Positions 1 to 8,016 of a stretch of DNA of 64,000 nt are shown one piece after another (positions within the stretch are counted from its first letter, which is position 1; every line of letters starts with the position of its first letter). Made by a program: the position numbers and the translations under genes. The notes below the pieces were generated by a model, which saw only the letters and a list, made by a program, of their open reading frames with translations, did no database searches and was not told the DNA's origin. This stretch comes from Erysipelatoclostridium sp. AM42-17 (lineage in GTDB: Bacteria; Bacillota_I; Bacilli_A; Erysipelotrichales; Coprobacillaceae): positions 167,744-231,743 of the forward strand of contig NZ_QUIN01000001.1 in NCBI RefSeq assembly GCF_003480255.1. The letters are read 5' to 3'.

Positions 1-85
1 CTTTACAGTGCGTTTATTCTAACATAAAGTTAATCAGTTTGCTAACTCTTTATTTATTGTAACAAATAAATCAAAAAAGAAAAAG
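1..85. other. Window-edge intergenic sequence
   Basis: AT-rich sequence downstream of dpaB. It has a weak AGTTA/TAACT inverted repeat near 30-47 but no convincing terminator and no coding frame. The neighbouring gene on this side lies outside the window. Confidence 0.5.
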
Positions 86-679
86 TCATCTTTCACGTTT
101 GTGAGTAATAAAAATCGGCTGAATTTGATGATCATTTAAAGCATTAACAATTGTTTGAATTCCTAATGTATATTCAGTTAATAAACTATTGGGTTTCTTT
201 ATTGTATCATCCTGATACATAGGCATAAAATAAAAGTGTTTTGTATTCATCAACTGCATAAAATTAACACCGCTTGTTGAAAGAGCATCATTTGAACAAA
301 GTCCAATCACAATATTTCGATTATTTCTTAAAGTAGCTTTAACTGCCATTGTAACAGCATTATCATTAATCCCATGAGTTAACTTAGCTAAAGTATTCCC
401 GCTGCAAGGATAGACAATCATTAAATCTAACTGAATTACTGGACCAAAGGGTTCAGCATCAACAATATGAGTAATTAACGGATGCTTTGTATATTCTTTT
501 ATTTGCGATATTAAATGTTGATGTTTAAAAAAGCGTGTATCATAGTTTAATACTTCATCAGTCAAAAAGACATAAAGATCCACACCATGATCATTTAATT
601 CTTTTAAAAAAAGCAACAATGGCTTCATAGAACAAAAAGAACCAGTAATACCTATTCCTATCTTCTTATTTTTTAACAT
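86..679 (-). CDS. dpaB: Dipicolinate synthase subunit B
   Basis: This is the flavoprotein-like B subunit of dipicolinate synthase. With DpaA it makes pyridine-2,6-dicarboxylate (DPA) from the lysine-pathway intermediate in the sporulating mother cell. The 197 residues match the usual length of about 200. The N-terminal GIGITGSFCSMK and the later YPCSGNTLAKL, GINDNAVTMAVKA and LRNNRNIVIG segments are characteristic of SpoVFB. The fold is the HFCD flavoprotein fold shared with CoaC, whose gene coaBC lies 2 kb away. The gene overlaps the end of dpaA by 14 bases, so translational coupling is likely. Family known; role in this organism inferred. Confidence 0.9.
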   Translation of the reverse strand: MLKNKKIGIGITGSFCSMKPLLLFLKELNDHGVDLYVFLTDEVLNYDTRFFKHQHLISQIKEYTKHPLITHIVDAEPFGPVIQLDLMIVYPCSGNTLAKLTHGINDNAVTMAVKATLRNNRNIVIGLCSNDALSTSGVNFMQLMNTKHFYFMPMYQDDTIKKPNSLLTEYTLGIQTIVNALNDHQIQPIFITHKRER

Positions 680-1331
680 TTCTCATCACCCTATCCATAG
701 TATGAAAAATAAGTTTGGCACTTTGCCTTGGAAAAAACATTCCCGGTAACGATCGATATGAATAATACGATGCATGATTTATACTTATAGTTGTAGCTAA
801 ATCATAAATAACACTTTTGTCAAATGTTTGATAACAAATTGTTTCTTTAGGGATAGTGTTAATAATGACATCAAATTCCCCTTCTATATGTTTCAAATCA
901 ACATGCTGGTATCCCCTTTGTTTAATAATGACATCATCTTTATTATTCCTATTAGCAATCGTTATTGTATTATGATATTGCTTTAAACAATGCGCTATTT
1001 TTTGAGCTAAATCTCCAAAACCCAAAATCAAAATACGATTGCGATAGCCGTGCCTGTTTTCAATCATTAATTTTAACAAACCTAAAACCGTCAATAAATT
1101 ATTTTCTTGCTTAAAAATAATATCTTTATTAATATTAATTGTTGGATATACTCCGTCATTTAATGTAAAAATATAAGGACATCTTAAATCACAATATTGA
1201 TTTCCATTTTTACCTAAATAATAAAAATCTAAATCGTTTCTAAATTCGCTTAACTTATATCCTGAATTTAACAAATAATATTTAAGCCATTCATCTCTTT
1301 TATCTAAGACCTCGACATATCCTTTCATCAT
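666..1331 (-). CDS. dpaA: Dipicolinate synthase subunit A, compact form
   Basis: This is the NAD(P)-dependent A subunit of dipicolinate synthase, a sporulation enzyme. A Rossmann glycine motif ILILGFGDLAQKIA lies near residues 98-111. The C-terminal IYDLA and SLPGMFFP segments correspond to the DpaA pattern (usually GLPG..AP). At 221 residues it is clearly shorter than the roughly 290-300 usual, mainly through a reduced N-terminal domain. Two ATGs are adjacent at the start; the second (1328) has the better spacing from GAGGTGG. It is the first gene of the dpaA-dpaB pair. The identification rests on this motif set plus the linked dpaB. Confidence 0.82.
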   Translation of the reverse strand: MMKGYVEVLDKRDEWLKYYLLNSGYKLSEFRNDLDFYYLGKNGNQYCDLRCPYIFTLNDGVYPTININKDIIFKQENNLLTVLGLLKLMIENRHGYRNRILILGFGDLAQKIAHCLKQYHNTITIANRNNKDDVIIKQRGYQHVDLKHIEGEFDVIINTIPKETICYQTFDKSVIYDLATTISINHASYYSYRSLPGMFFPRQSAKLIFHTMDRVMRNVKK

Positions 1332-1398
1332 GCCACCTCAATAATAATATATGACATAAAGTAAAAAATGATATAAAATAAAAAATAAGGAGTCTATT

Positions 1399-1893
1399 AT
1401 GGAATATCTACTCATTATTTTAACAATTTGTTTATCTTTTACATTTCATCCTCTTTATAATAATTTCACAAGTTTACTTGTTTATCATCATTATGTTCTC
1501 TATTTTGGATGGCTTATAATCAATATTCTTTTTATATTTATCAAGCTTTATCATCTTAGCAACAGATCAAATAGAAGAATCCTATATCTTATTTCTTGTT
1601 TGTTTATTATTGGTACCTTTTTACCCTATCATCTTTCTACCAGTGATTTAACTTCATTTTTACATGTAGGGCTTACTTTTTTAGCACTCATTCTTACTTT
1701 TGTTTTGCTCAAACTCATCATTAAACAATCCATGTTAACATCATATAAAAAAGCCAATCAAGTTGATTATTGGCTTAATTGGCAAATAAGTATTATTATT
1801 TTATTACTGATGATGTTTGGTACCATTAATGGTATTATTGAAATTGTAACATTAAGTAGTATTCTATTAACAATGAGACAACTATCACATTAA
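1399..1893 (+). CDS. Small multi-pass membrane protein, unknown function
   Basis: I do not recognise this 164-residue protein. It is almost entirely hydrophobic, with about five probable membrane helices separated by short loops containing YKKANQVDYW and similar polar stretches. A good AAGGAG precedes the ATG. It is transcribed divergently from dpaA and its last four bases overlap the end of the convergent DJ-1-like gene. Because it sits beside dpaAB it could be sporulation-related, but nothing in the sequence proves that. No catalytic motif is visible. Confidence 0.6.
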   Translation: MEYLLIILTICLSFTFHPLYNNFTSLLVYHHYVLYFGWLIINILFIFIKLYHLSNRSNRRILYLISCLFIIGTFLPYHLSTSDLTSFLHVGLTFLALILTFVLLKLIIKQSMLTSYKKANQVDYWLNWQISIIILLLMMFGTINGIIEIVTLSSILLTMRQLSH

Positions 1894-2441
1894 TGATTGA
1901 TTAGATAATGATATTGCATAGATTCTTTTAATGGCTCACTATCAATGCCTAACGCTTCAACTATTTCATAAGCAAAAGCAAACCCTGCTGCTGGACCTTT
2001 ACCAGTGATAATATTTTTATCCTTTATTACTAATGCTTCTTTATAATTTGCGTCTGTTAATTCATCTTCAAAGCCAGGATAACATGTTACGGTTTTATTT
2101 TTTAAAGCACCGGCAGCCTGTAATACAATAGGACCTGCACAAATAGCCGCAACAATCTTGTTTGCTTCAAACATCATTTTAACTAATTCTAATACTCGAT
2201 GATCTTTTTGTAAGTTTTTTGCTCCAGGCATCCCTCCTGGGATAACAACAGCATCAAAGTCTTTTATTTCATCATCGTAAAGTCTATCTGCCTTAACAAT
2301 CAAGTTATGTGAACTGGCTACAAACTCACTATCCATACCAATTAATTCACCTTCAATACCTGCTCTACGGCAAACATCTAAAACACTTAAAGCTTCTAAT
2401 TCTTCAAATCCATCTTTTAATAAGATAGCAACTTTTTTCAT
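1890..2441 (-). CDS. DJ-1/PfpI family protein
   Basis: A 183-residue single-domain protein of the DJ-1/YajL branch (glyoxalase/deglycase/chaperone-like). The nucleophile elbow AAICAGP (Cys about residue 101) and the upstream acidic residue in LLKDGFEELEAL are present, as is the VIPGGMPGAKNL motif. Members of this family act on reactive aldehydes or handle redox-damaged proteins in the cytoplasm; which activity applies here is unknown. It is monocistronic, convergent with the small membrane gene, and its start is divergent from coaBC. Confidence 0.85.
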   Translation of the reverse strand: MKKVAILLKDGFEELEALSVLDVCRRAGIEGELIGMDSEFVASSHNLIVKADRLYDDEIKDFDAVVIPGGMPGAKNLQKDHRVLELVKMMFEANKIVAAICAGPIVLQAAGALKNKTVTCYPGFEDELTDANYKEALVIKDKNIITGKGPAAGFAFAYEIVEALGIDSEPLKESMQYHYLINH

Positions 2442-2477
2442 GATATCATCTCCCTTTGTTATTATAACATAGTATCA

Positions 2478-2506
2478 TTGAATTATCATAAAACACGTAA
2501 TATAAT
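2478..2506 (+). promoter_or_regulatory. SigA-type promoter of coaBC-coaX
   Basis: TTGAAT (2478-2483), a 17-base spacer and TATAAT (2501-2506) lie 37 bases before the coaBC start. Near-consensus housekeeping promoter. Confidence 0.75.
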
Positions 2507-2542
2507 ATTAACGTTAAAATAAGAAAAGAAAGAGAATGAAAA

Positions 2543-3724
2543 ATGAAAAAAATAATTATCGGTGTAACTGGTAGTATCGCTGCTTATAAAGCATGTGAAG
2601 TTATTAGTTTACTCAAGAAAAAAAATCAATACGACATTGAAGTCATTATGACAAAAAATGCAACTCAATTTGTAAGTCCTCTTACTTTTGGCGCCTTAAT
2701 TAATAAACCTGTACTCATCGACGATTTTGATGAAACAGGTTATCAAATTAAACACATCCAAATTGTTAAAAATGCAGATTGCTTTGTTATCGTTCCTGCA
2801 ACAGCAAATATCATTGCAAAAATTGCCAACGGCATTAGTGATGATGTTCTTACAAGCGCATTTCTTGCTGCTACATGTCCTAAATTGATTGCTCCTGCAA
2901 TGAATGTTAATATGTACGATAATCTAGCAACGCAAAGGAACATCGAAAGATGTTTAACCTATGGGATTCGTTTTATCGATCCGGCATATGGCAAATTAGC
3001 TTGTGGTGATGTAGGAAGAGGAAAATTAGCTGATGTCGAAGACATTGTAGATCTTATAGAAGGTTCTATGTATCCTCAATCATTACATTTAAGAAATGTT
3101 TTAATTACAGCCGGCCCTACTCAAGAAGCCCTTGATCCTGTTCGTTATATTACCAATCATTCAAGTGGCAAAATGGGATATGAACTTGCAAAAAGTGCTC
3201 GTAACCTTGGTGCCCATGTTACATTAATTACTGGTCCTACTCACTTAAAAAAACCTTATGGTGTAGATATTATTGAAATAACCAGTGCTATGGAAATGTT
3301 TGAAGAAACAAAAAAATTAGTCGAATACCAAGATTATATTATCATGGCTGCAGCCGTTGGTGACTATCGTCCTAAAACAAAAGCAGCACAAAAAATAAAA
3401 AAAGCAGATCACAACTTTAATATAGAATTAGAAAAAAATCTTGATATTCTTAATTATGTTGGAAATATCAAAACACATCAAACATTATGCGGGTTTGCAA
3501 TGGAAACAGAAAATGTAATCGAAAATGCTAAAAATAAATTTATTAAAAAGAATTGTGATTTACTTGTTGTCAATGATTTATTTGAAAAAGGTGCTGGTTT
3601 TAAAGGAGATACGAATAAAGTAGCCTTTATAACCAAAAATTTTGTTGAATACAAAGATCTTATGTCTAAATCTCAATTAGCAGATTTAATTATAGATAAA
3701 TTAAGAAAAATCAAAGGAGAATAA
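2543..3724 (+). CDS. coaBC: Bifunctional phosphopantothenoylcysteine decarboxylase / phosphopantothenate-cysteine ligase
   Basis: This enzyme makes 4'-phosphopantetheine from phosphopantothenate and cysteine in coenzyme A synthesis. The N-terminal CoaC half (about 1-185) has the FMN-binding GVTGSIAAYK, the active-site His in IKHIQIV, the PAMNVNMYDN loop and the KLACGDVGRGKLAD lid. The C-terminal CoaB half begins at LITAGPTQEALDPVR and continues with NHSSGKMGYELA. The 393 residues are typical. The next gene, coaX, starts one base after the stop, so steps one to three of the pathway form one operon. Confidence 0.95.
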   Translation: MKKIIIGVTGSIAAYKACEVISLLKKKNQYDIEVIMTKNATQFVSPLTFGALINKPVLIDDFDETGYQIKHIQIVKNADCFVIVPATANIIAKIANGISDDVLTSAFLAATCPKLIAPAMNVNMYDNLATQRNIERCLTYGIRFIDPAYGKLACGDVGRGKLADVEDIVDLIEGSMYPQSLHLRNVLITAGPTQEALDPVRYITNHSSGKMGYELAKSARNLGAHVTLITGPTHLKKPYGVDIIEITSAMEMFEETKKLVEYQDYIIMAAAVGDYRPKTKAAQKIKKADHNFNIELEKNLDILNYVGNIKTHQTLCGFAMETENVIENAKNKFIKKNCDLLVVNDLFEKGAGFKGDTNKVAFITKNFVEYKDLMSKSQLADLIIDKLRKIKGE

Positions 3725-3725
3725 T

Positions 3726-4493
3726 ATGTTAGTTGTTGTAGATATTGGAAATACAAATATAACTATGGGATTATATCATGATGATAAATTAGTTGGTAAT
3801 TATCGTTTAACAACTAAATTACAGCGTACATCCGACGAATATGGCTTTATGATTTTAAGTTTCTTAAATGCTTATCATACAAAAGTCGAAGATATCAAAG
3901 ATGTGATTATTGCTAGTGTTGTACCTAAAATCATGTATTCTTTTACCAATTCAATTCGTAAATATTTTCATAAAGAGCCCATTATTGTAGGTCCTGGAAT
4001 TAAAACAGGAATTTCAATCAAAATAGATAATCCAAAAGCTTTAGGTGCTGATCGTCTAGTTGATGCTGCTGGTGCATACTATTTACATCATTGTGCATGC
4101 TTGGTCATTGATTTTGGTACTGCTACAACTTTTGATATCATTTCATCAAAAGGAGAATTCTTAGGTGGCGCTACTGCCCCAGGACTTGGCATCAGTGTTG
4201 AAGCTTTATCTTCCCAAGCTGCCAAATTACCAGAAATCGAAATCAAAAAACCTGCATCAATAATTGGTCGTAATACTGTTGACAGTATGCAAGCTGGTGT
4301 CGTTTATGGTTATATCGGTTTAACCGATAAGATTATCTCTCAAATCAAAAAAGAATATGGTGAAGAATTAAAAGTTGTCTCTACTGGCGGGCTAGGTCGT
4401 ATGATATATCATGAAACTGATCTTATAGATACTTATGATCCAGATCTAACATTTAAAGGATTAAAAATTATTTATGATCTTCAAAACAAATAA
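3726..4493 (+). CDS. coaX: Type III pantothenate kinase
   Basis: Phosphorylates pantothenate with ATP, the first step of coenzyme A synthesis. It is the CoaX type, which is not feedback-inhibited by CoA. The sequence shows the ASKHA phosphate motifs: DIGNTNITMGLY at residues 5-16, GADRLVDAAGAYY with its catalytic Asp, and DFGTATTFD. 255 residues is standard. It directly follows coaBC and ends at a strong terminator whose stem overlaps the TAA stop. Confidence 0.95.
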   Translation: MLVVVDIGNTNITMGLYHDDKLVGNYRLTTKLQRTSDEYGFMILSFLNAYHTKVEDIKDVIIASVVPKIMYSFTNSIRKYFHKEPIIVGPGIKTGISIKIDNPKALGADRLVDAAGAYYLHHCACLVIDFGTATTFDIISSKGEFLGGATAPGLGISVEALSSQAAKLPEIEIKKPASIIGRNTVDSMQAGVVYGYIGLTDKIISQIKKEYGEELKVVSTGGLGRMIYHETDLIDTYDPDLTFKGLKIIYDLQNK

Positions 4494-4526
4494 CACCTCT
4501 TGTTAATATATAAGAGGTGTTTTTTA
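4492..4526. terminator. Bidirectional terminator between coaX and the DUF421 gene
   Basis: AACACCTCTT (4492-4501) pairs with AAGAGGTGTT (4512-4521), followed by a T run on the plus strand. It serves convergent genes and its stem overlaps the coaX stop codon. Confidence 0.85.
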
Positions 4527-5222
4527 TATAAAATCTTTTTCTTCATTAGACAATTCAAAAATTATTTCTTGACTGTTTTCCAAATAATACATGAGATAAA
4601 TATGTTGTAACGATATATTTTTGACTTTCAATAACTGATCTAACCAAGTTCTATCCCGCCCGATATTCTTTAATTGATCAACTAGAACACTTCCTTCTTT
4701 AACCAATAAAACAGGTAGTTTTTTATCTTGGATTATTTTTTGGCTATCTCCTAGTTGATAAGGACGATATTCTTCTTTTGGTAGAAAACTAAGTGTTCCA
4801 TTTGTCTCGAGTACAACCTGATTAATCTGAGATATATCGAAATAGCCATTAATCCGACATTGCATCAAAAATTCATCTAAATCCATTTTTGCTTTCTTTA
4901 ATTGATTATTATATATTTGATCATTTTCATATAAAACAATCGGCCTTCCTTCAACTAAATAACGAATCTTAGGATATCGATACGTAATTTTGGATAAAAA
5001 ATAAGGGAATAAAGCATATATAATCATACCAATCAAAGGTTTTAAAATATGAGCAAAGTCTTTCATAATCAATTCTGATGCAATAGAACCAATCGTGATT
5101 CCAATTATATAATCATACATACTTAATTGACTAACTTGCCTATACCCCAATAATTTTGTTAAAAAAAACAATACAATTAAAGAAAGAATAGGTAAAATTA
5201 TAAACTCTAATAATTTCATCAT
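4524..5222 (-). CDS. DUF421 (YetF-type) membrane protein
   Basis: A 232-residue protein with three N-terminal membrane helices and a cytoplasmic DUF421 domain. Recognisable parts are GYRQVSQLSMYDYIIGITIGS and the following EGRPIVLYENDQIYN segment. In endospore formers YetF/YdfS/YkjA-type proteins are inner-membrane proteins with roles in sporulation and germination, but their biochemistry is little known. Two ATGs are adjacent at the start and the correct one is uncertain. It is separated from the upstream flavin reductase gene by a terminator. Confidence 0.82.
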   Translation of the reverse strand: MMKLLEFIILPILSLIVLFFLTKLLGYRQVSQLSMYDYIIGITIGSIASELIMKDFAHILKPLIGMIIYALFPYFLSKITYRYPKIRYLVEGRPIVLYENDQIYNNQLKKAKMDLDEFLMQCRINGYFDISQINQVVLETNGTLSFLPKEEYRPYQLGDSQKIIQDKKLPVLLVKEGSVLVDQLKNIGRDRTWLDQLLKVKNISLQHIYLMYYLENSQEIIFELSNEEKDFI

Positions 5223-5248
5223 ATCACCAATTTAAGTATGACCATAAA

Positions 5249-5285
5249 TAAAAAAAAGAAACGATTAAATTAATTAATCATTTCT
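5249..5285 (-). terminator. Terminator after the flavin reductase gene
   Basis: Imperfect stem AGAAACGATTA (5257-5267) with TAATCATTTCT (5275-5285), one mismatch. On the minus strand it runs into eight T residues. The stop codon of the gene lies within the stem-loop. Confidence 0.75.
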
Positions 5286-5774
5286 ATAACAAGCAATAAT
5301 TTCACCTATATACATTTCATGATAATCTTTTTCAGGATACCATCTTTGATCAATTGAATCATCAATAAAATGTTCCGGTTTAAGATAATCACTATACATT
5401 TTTTTACATATAAAAACCATTTTACCTTGTTTGAATGTAGGTTGTCCTTCAATTTCTTCTATATCAAAATGTACATCTGAAATTTTATCTCCATCACGTC
5501 CAGAACGTGACCCTAAAATACCTAATTCTTTTTTATAACCATCAAATAACGTAACAGTAAAGTAGTCTTGAGCATCTACAAATTTTTTTGTATATCTTTG
5601 AGGTCTAATGAATACTGTAGCTACATTTTTACCCCATAAATGTCCAAGTTGACCCCAACTTGCAGTCATTGTATTGACTTGATCATTATTTTTAGCACTA
5701 ATAAGAACCCAATGATTAGAAATTTCATCAAAGGGGTTAAAAGATAATTCATTTATATCAATTTTTTTATACAT
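5274..5774 (-). CDS. Flavin reductase family protein (FMN-binding split barrel)
   Basis: 166 residues of the flavin reductase/DIM6-NTAB type. The NTMTASWGQLGHLWGKNVA segment and VFIRPQRYTKKFVD are typical of the FMN-binding core, as is the GSRSGRDGDK loop. Such proteins reduce free flavin or act as small flavin oxidoreductases in the cytoplasm; the natural substrate is unknown. It sits 13 bases downstream of the LUD-domain gene, so both are probably cotranscribed. Confidence 0.85.
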   Translation of the reverse strand: MYKKIDINELSFNPFDEISNHWVLISAKNNDQVNTMTASWGQLGHLWGKNVATVFIRPQRYTKKFVDAQDYFTVTLFDGYKKELGILGSRSGRDGDKISDVHFDIEEIEGQPTFKQGKMVFICKKMYSDYLKPEHFIDDSIDQRWYPEKDYHEMYIGEIIACYRND

Positions 5775-5787
5775 ACACTCTCTCCTT

Positions 5788-6429
5788 TTAATAACCTAAA
5801 TCTTCATTAACAACAATAACTTGTATTCTATTTTTTACAGATTGATAAGATAGTTTAACAAAAGAACTACAAATACGATCAGCAGAATGACAATTTAAAC
5901 ATTTACCAGCCTTGGTACAAGGCGTATTTTTATTTAAACGTAAAGCGTTAGTGGGCGCCGCTACATTTCTAATATGATTAATTGCCGCTTCTTCATTTGT
6001 AAAAATTTTATTTCTGCCAACAATAACAAGCACCTTCTTAGGTCCATAAATCATCGCAGCAACTCTATTTCCATTACCATCAATATTATAAAGACAACCA
6101 TTCATATCAATAGCATTACTACTTGTAATATATAAATCAGCCAATAACGACTGTCTAAAAATATCTTGAATTTGTTCACCGGTTAATCCTTCTTGATAAC
6201 GATCATAAAATTTAACAGGACTTTTTCTAATTTTATCAATAACACCTGTTTCAAATAATGTCATTGATCCTCCCACACCAACACTCACGTTATCTTTAAG
6301 ATATTGATTCAAATAATCTAATAGTTCTCCCTTATCATTTAACTGTACCAATTCCATATTATTATCGCGAAAAGCTTTTTCCATTTTTTCACGCTTTAAA
6401 TTAATTAATGTTTCTAAATTTTTATCCAT
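5788..6429 (-). CDS. LUD-domain protein (LutC-like lactate utilisation family)
   Basis: A 213-residue LUD (DUF162) protein. GVGGSMTLFETG and the C-terminal CTKAGKCLNCHSADRICSSF cysteine cluster are the family hallmarks. Related LutC proteins belong to iron-sulfur lactate oxidation complexes, but this stand-alone form has no lutA/lutB neighbours, so its real role is open. The four or five cysteines near the end could bind a metal or an Fe-S cluster. It is the first gene of a likely pair with the flavin reductase. Confidence 0.82.
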   Translation of the reverse strand: MDKNLETLINLKREKMEKAFRDNNMELVQLNDKGELLDYLNQYLKDNVSVGVGGSMTLFETGVIDKIRKSPVKFYDRYQEGLTGEQIQDIFRQSLLADLYITSSNAIDMNGCLYNIDGNGNRVAAMIYGPKKVLVIVGRNKIFTNEEAAINHIRNVAAPTNALRLNKNTPCTKAGKCLNCHSADRICSSFVKLSYQSVKNRIQVIVVNEDLGY

Positions 6430-6507
6430 CTTTACACATCATCACTAAGTGACTTTCCTCCTACCACCATAGTATAACACTCAATCTATCATTTATTAAG
6501 CATCAAT

Positions 6508-7311
6508 TTATGAAATAGTAATGACATCTAAATCATTAGGAACATAAACATTTCCCTTAAAATATTGTTTAGCTTCTTGCGTATATAATTCTTTTCTATT
6601 TTTTAAGTTTTTCTCTTCAGTATGATATAAGACAAGATTTTTTACATTTTGTTGGTTAGCTAAAATACTTGCATCTTTAGCCGTTGAATGATGCTTTTCA
6701 TATGGTTTAAATATATCTCTTTGATCATATAAACAAAAAGCTTCACATAAAAGCCAAGTTGAATCTTTTACATAATCTAAACAAGATTCATCACATGGCT
6801 CATCGCCTAAACATGTTAATTTTTGATTTCCCTCTAAAATATAAAAACCGAACTGTTTCATTTTAGTTGAATGAATATCAAAAAAAGTAAATGGTAAGTG
6901 ATTGATTATACATGTTTGTAAGTGTGTGACTTCTTTAATAAAAATACGATTATCTAATAGACCAACCATCTTATTGACTAAAGTCAACTCTAAAATTGTT
7001 TTTAACGTAGTCGCTGCTTCATCATGACAGTATATGTAAAAATCACCAGAATATGTCCCTTGTAAAATTTGTGTTGCTATCATACGATAAACCCAAATTG
7101 CTCCTAAGATGTGATCCGTATGACAATGTGTAATAATCATATGATGAATTTGATTTAATGATATATTAGCTAAATCTAATTGTTTTAAAATGCCGTTACC
7201 CCCTCCGGCATCAACTAAAACATATTCATTTAAGTTTTTTATTGCAAAACAAGTGTTATAACAGTCTTTTACAGTTGCATTTCCAGTACCCAAAAAAATA
7301 ATTTCTTCCAT
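6508..7311 (-). CDS. MBL-fold metal-dependent hydrolase (RNase Z/ElaC-like subgroup)
   Basis: 267 residues of the metallo-beta-lactamase superfamily. The metal-binding signature MIITHCHTDHILGA is intact (HxHxDH), and further ligands are plausible in LGDEPCDESC and the KHHSTAKDA segment. The N-terminal FLGTGNATVKDCYNTCF resembles RNase Z-like and YycJ-like hydrolases that act on nucleic acids or phosphoesters. It lacks the tRNA-binding exosite arm, so tRNA processing is unlikely. It is monocistronic and divergent from the isochorismatase gene. Confidence 0.8.
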   Translation of the reverse strand: MEEIIFLGTGNATVKDCYNTCFAIKNLNEYVLVDAGGGNGILKQLDLANISLNQIHHMIITHCHTDHILGAIWVYRMIATQILQGTYSGDFYIYCHDEAATTLKTILELTLVNKMVGLLDNRIFIKEVTHLQTCIINHLPFTFFDIHSTKMKQFGFYILEGNQKLTCLGDEPCDESCLDYVKDSTWLLCEAFCLYDQRDIFKPYEKHHSTAKDASILANQQNVKNLVLYHTEEKNLKNRKELYTQEAKQYFKGNVYVPNDLDVITIS

Positions 7312-7357
7312 TGTTTCATCTCCTTATGTAATCTTGATTTATCATATCATAAATCAA

Positions 7358-7386
7358 TTGAATGGCAAGATTATATCTTATAAAAT
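7358..7386 (+). promoter_or_regulatory. SigA-type promoter of the isochorismatase-family gene
   Basis: TTGAAT (7358-7363), 17 bases, TAAAAT (7381-7386), followed by TAGGAGG before the start at 7405. Confidence 0.7.
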
Positions 7387-7404
7387 AAACTAGGAGGTTT
7401 AATT

Positions 7405-7932
7405 ATGAAAAGATTACTTATTGTTGTTGATTATCAAAATGATTTTGTTAACGGTAGCCTAGGATTTGAAAATGCTAAAAAAATTGATTCCTATATTGCT
7501 TCTCTTATAAAACAATTTCATCAAAATCAAGATGATGTTATTTTCACTTATGATAGTCATGAAACAAATTACTTAAACACACAAGAAGGAAAAAATCTAC
7601 CCATTGCTCACTGTATTAGAAAAACGGATGGTTGGAATCTATATGGAAAAGTTGCTCAAGAAAAAAATAAAAATGACCTATGTATTTATAAAAATACCTT
7701 TGGCTCATTAGAATTAGGAAACATCTTAAAAGATACTCGTTATCTTGATATTACAATTGTTGGTATTGTTTCTAATATATGTGTTCTTTCTAATGCTATT
7801 ATTGTTAAAAGTGCTCTTCCCGAAGTGCCTATTTATATAGATAAAAAAGGGATAGCCAGCAATGATTTAGATTTACAAGAAAAAACAATAGAAATTTTAG
7901 AAAATTTACAATTTAAAGTAAAAAATAAATAA
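7405..7932 (+). CDS. Isochorismatase-family cysteine hydrolase (nicotinamidase-like)
   Basis: A 175-residue cysteine hydrolase. The catalytic triad is visible: Asp in VVDYQNDFVNG, Lys in IYKNTFGS and Cys in VGIVSNICVLSNA. Nicotinamidases of this family deaminate nicotinamide to nicotinate for NAD salvage, and the DSHETNYLNTQEGK region is compatible with that. Other members hydrolyse isochorismate or ureidoacrylate. The nicotinamidase call is likely but not proven. It has its own promoter and RBS and lies just upstream of ilvE, which has a separate promoter. Confidence 0.8.
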   Translation: MKRLLIVVDYQNDFVNGSLGFENAKKIDSYIASLIKQFHQNQDDVIFTYDSHETNYLNTQEGKNLPIAHCIRKTDGWNLYGKVAQEKNKNDLCIYKNTFGSLELGNILKDTRYLDITIVGIVSNICVLSNAIIVKSALPEVPIYIDKKGIASNDLDLQEKTIEILENLQFKVKNK

Positions 7933-7951
7933 AAGTTCATGTTGTTTTCTG

Positions 7952-7980
7952 TTGACACTCTTCTTAATGAAGCGTAAAAT
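7952..7980 (+). promoter_or_regulatory. SigA-type promoter of ilvE
   Basis: TTGACA (7952-7957), 17 bases, TAAAAT (7975-7980). The consensus -35 fits a well-expressed gene. There is no room for a T-box leader before the start at 8017. Confidence 0.8.
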
Positions 7981-8016
7981 TTGCTTTAAGATAAAACAAG
8001 AAAGGAAGTACTTAAA

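Noticed and set aside
1345-1353. CATATATTA on the minus strand, matching a sigma-K -10 (CATAnnnTA) upstream of dpaA
   Set aside because: It lies only 14 bases from the dpaA start, so transcription would begin inside the RBS, and no convincing -35 was found.
7981-8016. T-box leader before ilvE
   Set aside because: Only about 30 bases separate the promoter and start codon; there is no room for a T-box.
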